A DNA stretch of 10,795 nucleotides from Planctomycetota bacterium (GTDB taxonomy: Bacteria; Planctomycetota; UBA8742; SKZP01; JAIOTL01): the NCBI GenBank assembly GCA_021106775.1, contig JAIOTL010000157.1:1-10795 (forward strand), in the 5' to 3' direction. Made by a program: the position numbers and the translations under genes. The notes beneath the pieces are model-generated. The model ran no database searches and was not told the DNA's origin. It saw only the letters and a list, made by a program, of their open reading frames with translations. This document shows, in pieces, positions 6,781 to 10,795 of this stretch (position 1 is the first letter of the stretch; every line of letters begins with the position of its first letter).

Positions 6781-9700
6781 TCATTCAGGTTGAGTTTGAT
6801 TATCCTTCGTTTTTTCTATTGCATCGAAATGACAATTTTCCGTGGAAATGCAAAACTTCAGAAGTGACAATCCCAGTAATTCAGTCGGATTAAGACTAAA
6901 TTGAATCGCATAATCACCATTTTCTTTTTCGAGGAAGCAGAAGCCAACAAGATATGGCATCTTGAAATTCGAAAATGCATTGCCAACAACTGATTCTTCA
7001 AATCCGATGAAGTTTCGGATTGTTGAAATATGCAAGATTGATACCAAATCGGCAAGCTGGCTTCTAACCTCAACAAATCTCGGATGCTCCGTGATATTCT
7101 TCTGTTCAACAGAATTCACCGGTTTTATGCAGTCAAGAATTGCACCTTTACCAACTGCGTGCATTGCCCCAATCTCAGAATCAGTAAAGTCAGAAAAATT
7201 GCCATCTGGATCTGTAACTGCGGTTATAATCAGAACGTCAGAATCAATTCTCCAGTAAACAGTGGCATGATTATTGACGTTATCTCCGATAGGCATATTT
7301 TGTTTGAAAACCTTCTCAAGTGCCTGTTCAACCGATACTGTGTTTTCACGTTTAATCTTTAAGATAAAGACTTTTTGTTCGAAATTCATAAGTTTTACAA
7401 CAGAAACTTCACCTGTTAAGGATGTGATAAATTGTTTTTCGTCGAGAATAAGATCTTTGATAAGCGAACCTGGAAAATAGCGATTGAACCAGCTTGCGCC
7501 AGAAGCAATATTACTGAAATTGCATGAAGTTGAAGAAACAGCGTTGATGGGGACATATTTCAGTGTTTCGAATTCACTTTTCGGCGCGAATTCAGCCTGT
7601 CCAAGTACAAAGCTCTGTTCGGTTGTCGGCACAACCTCGGTATAATTACCAACTTTGGAGTTCAGTGCTTGAATTGAGATGGTGTTTATTCCTTTTGCCA
7701 GAATTCGATTTATCCAAGTGTAAGCATTCAAGTCTTCGAAGATAACATCCTTCTGTTCGAAGTCGATGTAAGTAGTTATGTAGTGTTTCTCCATCTCAAC
7801 GCTATATTTTTCAAGATGGGATTTATCAACTCTAGGCGTATTTCCGTGAAAGCTTCCTTTAAGCAGTACCGAGTATTTTTTGCTGCTTGCAAGCGCAAGA
7901 GTATTATTTGATAAAACAACTAGGATAGGTGGAAGTGAAGTGTTGATTTTTGAAATGCGATAACCAGATTTTTTATATTCAGGGTCATTTTTAATTTTTC
8001 GCATAATGTCAGTATTGTCTAACTCAAAAATTATTGCCCATTCACTTTTATCATCAATTTTACAGAAGCTGCAACATATTTTACTAATTGATTCTACAAT
8101 GGATTTAGAATCATTATCCGTGCTGAATCCAAATGAATTTACAAGATTGAAAACTAAATTATTTCTCGATGTATTCAAGAATTCATTGGTTTTACTTTCA
8201 TTTCTAAAATATCTTGATTTTTGAAACTGTAACTGGAAAGAATCAATGTCGCTGCATTCAAAAAATGCCAGAGTATTTTCAGGTAAATTAATCCCAATTG
8301 TGTTTTTAGAAGAAATCAATGATGAAATCGAAAAAAGAACAATCAGAAAAAGTAGAATCCCACTGGTAATGAGTGTATATTTAAATTTCTTGCTCTTATT
8401 GATTGTATCGATAATTCTCTGAGACTTTCTGATAGAATGCTTAAACTTCTGAATATTCGATTTCGCAATACTTTTCAGCCTATCGGAACTAAACTCTTCA
8501 CGAGTAGAAACAGGCGGCTTCATGCCGGGATACGGAATAGATTGCTTAGTTTCAATAATTTTCAGAATTTCCATAATTTTCTCTTCACCACCAAGTTCAA
8601 CCGATAGCTTCTCTGAACCGATTCTTTTACTACGACGTTTGTGAATCGAGTCGTTTTTAACTGGTGATTTAGCAGCAGCAAAAAGCGTACTAGATTTTTC
8701 CAACGCTAATTTCTTCTTGCTCTCTTTTTTATTATTGCTGAGACCATTTATCGTTGAAGGATAAGGTTTTGAAGGCATCACAGGCACATCGTCGATACTC
8801 GGTTCTAATTCGAATATGTTTTGAGGTGTTGGAAGTTTTGCCTTTGCTATGACTTCGTAAAGTTCTCTTGCACTTTGGAATCTGCTTCTTGGTTCCTTTC
8901 TCAATAGTTGAAGTATTATTTTCTCAGTAAATTTCGATATTCTGGAGTTAGCTTGAGAAGGTTTATCAGGCTGTTTTGAAATTATCGATGATAATAACAT
9001 TAAATCTGTAGGTTCGTTAAACGGCTTCTGCCCGGTCAAACATTCGTACATAACAACCCCTAGCGCATAAAGATCGGTTCGTGCATCAACATCCTTTCCG
9101 CTAACCTGCTCTGGTGACATATAATGAGGTGTTCCAAGGATTTGCCCGCGTAAAGTTTTTCGTTGGTTTATTTTAAGGTCAATAGCTAGCCCGAAATCGG
9201 TAAGCCGAACTAACCCGCTTTTTCCAACAAGAATATTTCCGGGTTTGATGTCCCTGTGAATGATACCGTTTGCATGAGCGTGGTAAAGCGGCTTGAGGAT
9301 TTCGCCAATTATAATAAGCGTGAGTTCCTCAGACAACGGTGCTTTACGAGAAATCAGACCAGCAAGTGATTCTCCCTCAACGTAGTCCAAAACTAAATAA
9401 TACAGATTCTCGTCCTTTCCATATGCATTGATGTGAACAATGTTCGGTCCTAGCGATAATCGCTTTAACATCTCTGCTTCCTGCTTGAAACGTGTTAAGT
9501 ATTTCGCAGGGTCGGTTGGCTCAGGACTGATAATCTTAATCGCATAAATCTTGTCAGAAGTGGTGTTTAACTTTTTAGCCATGTAAACAGCACTGTTTCC
9601 GCCGAAACCAAGAGAATCAATCAACTCATATCTGCCAGCAAGTTTATAACCCTTCAAATTTGTTAGATTTGCTTTGTCAATATCTAAATTTCCGTTTTCA

Positions 9701-10795
9701 CTTGCCCTATTGTTGACCAACTCCTGTGCTTTTGAGGCTTTGGTAGTGATTAGCATCTTCTGTGGATAATTGTCTATAAGAGATGATTTAAGTACCCGGG
9801 TACTTGCTTCTGAAATTGCGCCTTTGTAGAAGCATTCAATATTAAAATCTTCGCTTTTTACACTCTTTTCAACGTTGCTTTTGTCTGCAGTTTTAATTGT
9901 TGAAGGCTGTTTCAAATTACTTTTTATTGCTGGTTTCTTATTGTCTTTACCTTTTATTTTTCGCGTACTACCAGCAGGTGGAGGAGCAACATAATCAGTT
10001 TTCTCTTTTGCCTTTTTCACCTTCCTCTTATCAGATTTACGTAAATGTTTTGATTGAATCCGTTCTGAATCGAATCGAACCTCTTTTGCTGCCTTCAAAG
10101 AAATTTCATCAAGGTCATCTGATGAAACGATGTGCTTTTCTATCCTGGGTATTCCTTTTGCCGGCTTTTCATTCATTGAAGCTGTGGAGATTTGTTTGAC
10201 ATCTGCATCAACATCTTTTTCAGATTTCTCGATTTCGTTAGTGATTGATTCTTCCACTGTGTCAGATGGTTTATCTGTTCTAAGTAAATCTCGATTGAAT
10301 TTTTTTGTGCGTTCTTTCTTTTTGAAATCCTTCACAGCTTTTTGAATTTTCTCGTTTCGTTTCTCATCGAATTCTGATATCGGCTCTTCAATCGAAAGTT
10401 TATTGTTGTCAGCATCAATGGTCTCAGAGATTGAGGTATCGATTGCTTCGTTGGTTTTGGTTGAATCGTCAATATCGCTGTCAATTGCAACAAAATCATA
10501 TTCACTTGCTTCGTCAAACAACTCGAAACTCGGTATTTGAAGGTTTGGAACAAAGTTTTCAGAATCCTGTTCGAGTTTCGGTATCGATAATAGAACCTCT
10601 GATTGCTCGTCGTATGAAACTTCGTACAAAGAATCGGGTTTATCAAGTTTTTGTGCAATAGCATGAATGATTCTATTTAACTCAGGCTCATCAATGAGAT
10701 CATTTTGTCGAACTGCATCAATTAAGTCAAAAAATCCACCCTCAGAAATCCGTTCTTCACATGACGATATTTCAGATGCATTTATACCCTGAGCA
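6781..10795 (-). CDS. Transmembrane Hanks-type Ser/Thr protein kinase (PknB-like) with DUF3352-like extracytoplasmic domain, 5' partial
   Basis: Phosphorylates proteins on Ser/Thr in response to an envelope or cytoplasmic cue. The frame runs open to the right edge (last full codon at 10794). A TTG at 10629 has no ribosome site, and the 55 codons before it look coding, so the true start is outside. At least 1337 residues are present. Residues here are numbered from that TTG. A charged, probably disordered region (1-320) precedes the kinase domain at about 334-594 (8848-9630). It has all key residues: glycine loop GFGGNSAV (341-348), Lys365, Glu384, HRDIKPGN with Asp460 (9250-9252), DFG at 478-480, SPE at 505-507 and Asp519. 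A basic linker and one membrane helix (751-773, 8311-8379) follow, then about 500 extracytoplasmic residues in two DUF3352-like halves, including Cys853-Ser-Phe-Cys856. The upstream EGGFFDLIDAVRQNDLID stretch resembles the helical end of DUF4388/MshEN-type domains. The TGA stop at 6781-6783 lacks a SECIS-like hairpin. Confidence 0.93.
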   Translation of the reverse strand, partial: AQGINASEISSCEERISEGGFFDLIDAVRQNDLIDEPELNRIIHAIAQKLDKPDSLYEVSYDEQSEVLLSIPKLEQDSENFVPNLQIPSFELFDEASEYDFVAIDSDIDDSTKTNEAIDTSISETIDADNNKLSIEEPISEFDEKRNEKIQKAVKDFKKKERTKKFNRDLLRTDKPSDTVEESITNEIEKSEKDVDADVKQISTASMNEKPAKGIPRIEKHIVSSDDLDEISLKAAKEVRFDSERIQSKHLRKSDKRKVKKAKEKTDYVAPPPAGSTRKIKGKDNKKPAIKSNLKQPSTIKTADKSNVEKSVKSEDFNIECFYKGAISEASTRVLKSSLIDNYPQKMLITTKASKAQELVNNRASENGNLDIDKANLTNLKGYKLAGRYELIDSLGFGGNSAVYMAKKLNTTSDKIYAIKIISPEPTDPAKYLTRFKQEAEMLKRLSLGPNIVHINAYGKDENLYYLVLDYVEGESLAGLISRKAPLSEELTLIIIGEILKPLYHAHANGIIHRDIKPGNILVGKSGLVRLTDFGLAIDLKINQRKTLRGQILGTPHYMSPEQVSGKDVDARTDLYALGVVMYECLTGQKPFNEPTDLMLLSSIISKQPDKPSQANSRISKFTEKIILQLLRKEPRSRFQSARELYEVIAKAKLPTPQNIFELEPSIDDVPVMPSKPYPSTINGLSNNKKESKKKLALEKSSTLFAAAKSPVKNDSIHKRRSKRIGSEKLSVELGGEEKIMEILKIIETKQSIPYPGMKPPVSTREEFSSDRLKSIAKSNIQKFKHSIRKSQRIIDTINKSKKFKYTLITSGILLFLIVLFSISSLISSKNTIGINLPENTLAFFECSDIDSFQLQFQKSRYFRNESKTNEFLNTSRNNLVFNLVNSFGFSTDNDSKSIVESISKICCSFCKIDDKSEWAIIFELDNTDIMRKIKNDPEYKKSGYRISKINTSLPPILVVLSNNTLALASSKKYSVLLKGSFHGNTPRVDKSHLEKYSVEMEKHYITTYIDFEQKDVIFEDLNAYTWINRILAKGINTISIQALNSKVGNYTEVVPTTEQSFVLGQAEFAPKSEFETLKYVPINAVSSTSCNFSNIASGASWFNRYFPGSLIKDLILDEKQFITSLTGEVSVVKLMNFEQKVFILKIKRENTVSVEQALEKVFKQNMPIGDNVNNHATVYWRIDSDVLIITAVTDPDGNFSDFTDSEIGAMHAVGKGAILDCIKPVNSVEQKNITEHPRFVEVRSQLADLVSILHISTIRNFIGFEESVVGNAFSNFKMPYLVGFCFLEKENGDYAIQFSLNPTELLGLSLLKFCISTENCHFDAIEKTKDNQTQPE

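Noticed and set aside
6781..6783. Kinase stop TGA as a second selenocysteine codon, since the frame stays open beyond it
   Set aside because: No GC-rich hairpin follows at SECIS distance, there is no Cys-based redox motif at this place, and the kinase's extracytoplasmic domain looks complete before it.

Overview
The window is AT-rich bacterial DNA from a Gram-negative organism with a periplasm. Its mix of genes suggests the PVC/Lentisphaerota-Planctomycetota neighbourhood or a related uncultured phylum: a large TPR-DUF3857 secreted protein, a Hanks-type kinase with a big extracytoplasmic domain, a cytochrome c-thioredoxin fusion and a GnnA/lipid A-type Gfo/Idh/MocA oxidoreductase. That placement is inferred from gene content only and is of low certainty.

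Layout from left to right. Positions 42-159 (minus strand) hold tRNA-Trp(CCA) and its own intrinsic terminator. Positions 388-4131 (minus) hold a 1247-residue secreted protein with a jelly-roll-like region, helical TPR-like repeats, DUF3857 and a transglutaminase-like domain whose catalytic triad is gone. A short divergent promoter region follows. Positions 4260-5300 (plus) hold an NAD(P)-dependent Gfo/Idh/MocA oxidoreductase. It converges on 5355-6575 (minus), the most interesting gene of the window: one continuous 406-codon reading frame interrupted only by an in-frame TGA at 5694-5696. The TGA sits exactly where the first cysteine of a thioredoxin CxxC motif belongs (Ser-TGA-Ala-Pro-Cys). 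It is followed at once by a GC-rich hairpin in the right place for a bacterial SECIS element. I read this gene as a selenoprotein: a membrane-anchored, periplasmic, two-heme c-type cytochrome fused to a DsbD-gamma-like thioredoxin domain with a UxxC active site. A conventional gene caller would split it into a truncated cytochrome and an 85-residue 'hypothetical protein'. Positions 6781 to beyond the right edge (minus) hold a PknB-like Ser/Thr kinase with one membrane segment and a DUF3352-like extracytoplasmic region. Its N-terminus lies outside the window.

The kinase and the selenoprotein lie in the same direction 205 bases apart. The selenoprotein has a candidate promoter of its own and two near-identical 12-base direct repeats upstream. 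The selenothioredoxin domain and the kinase sensor region would both face the periplasm, and the sensor region carries a Cys-x-x-Cys, so a redox link is possible but purely speculative. There is no gene-free stretch above 300 bases. The longest are 160-387 and 6576-6780, described in the entries. I see no mobile element, CRISPR array or rRNA.
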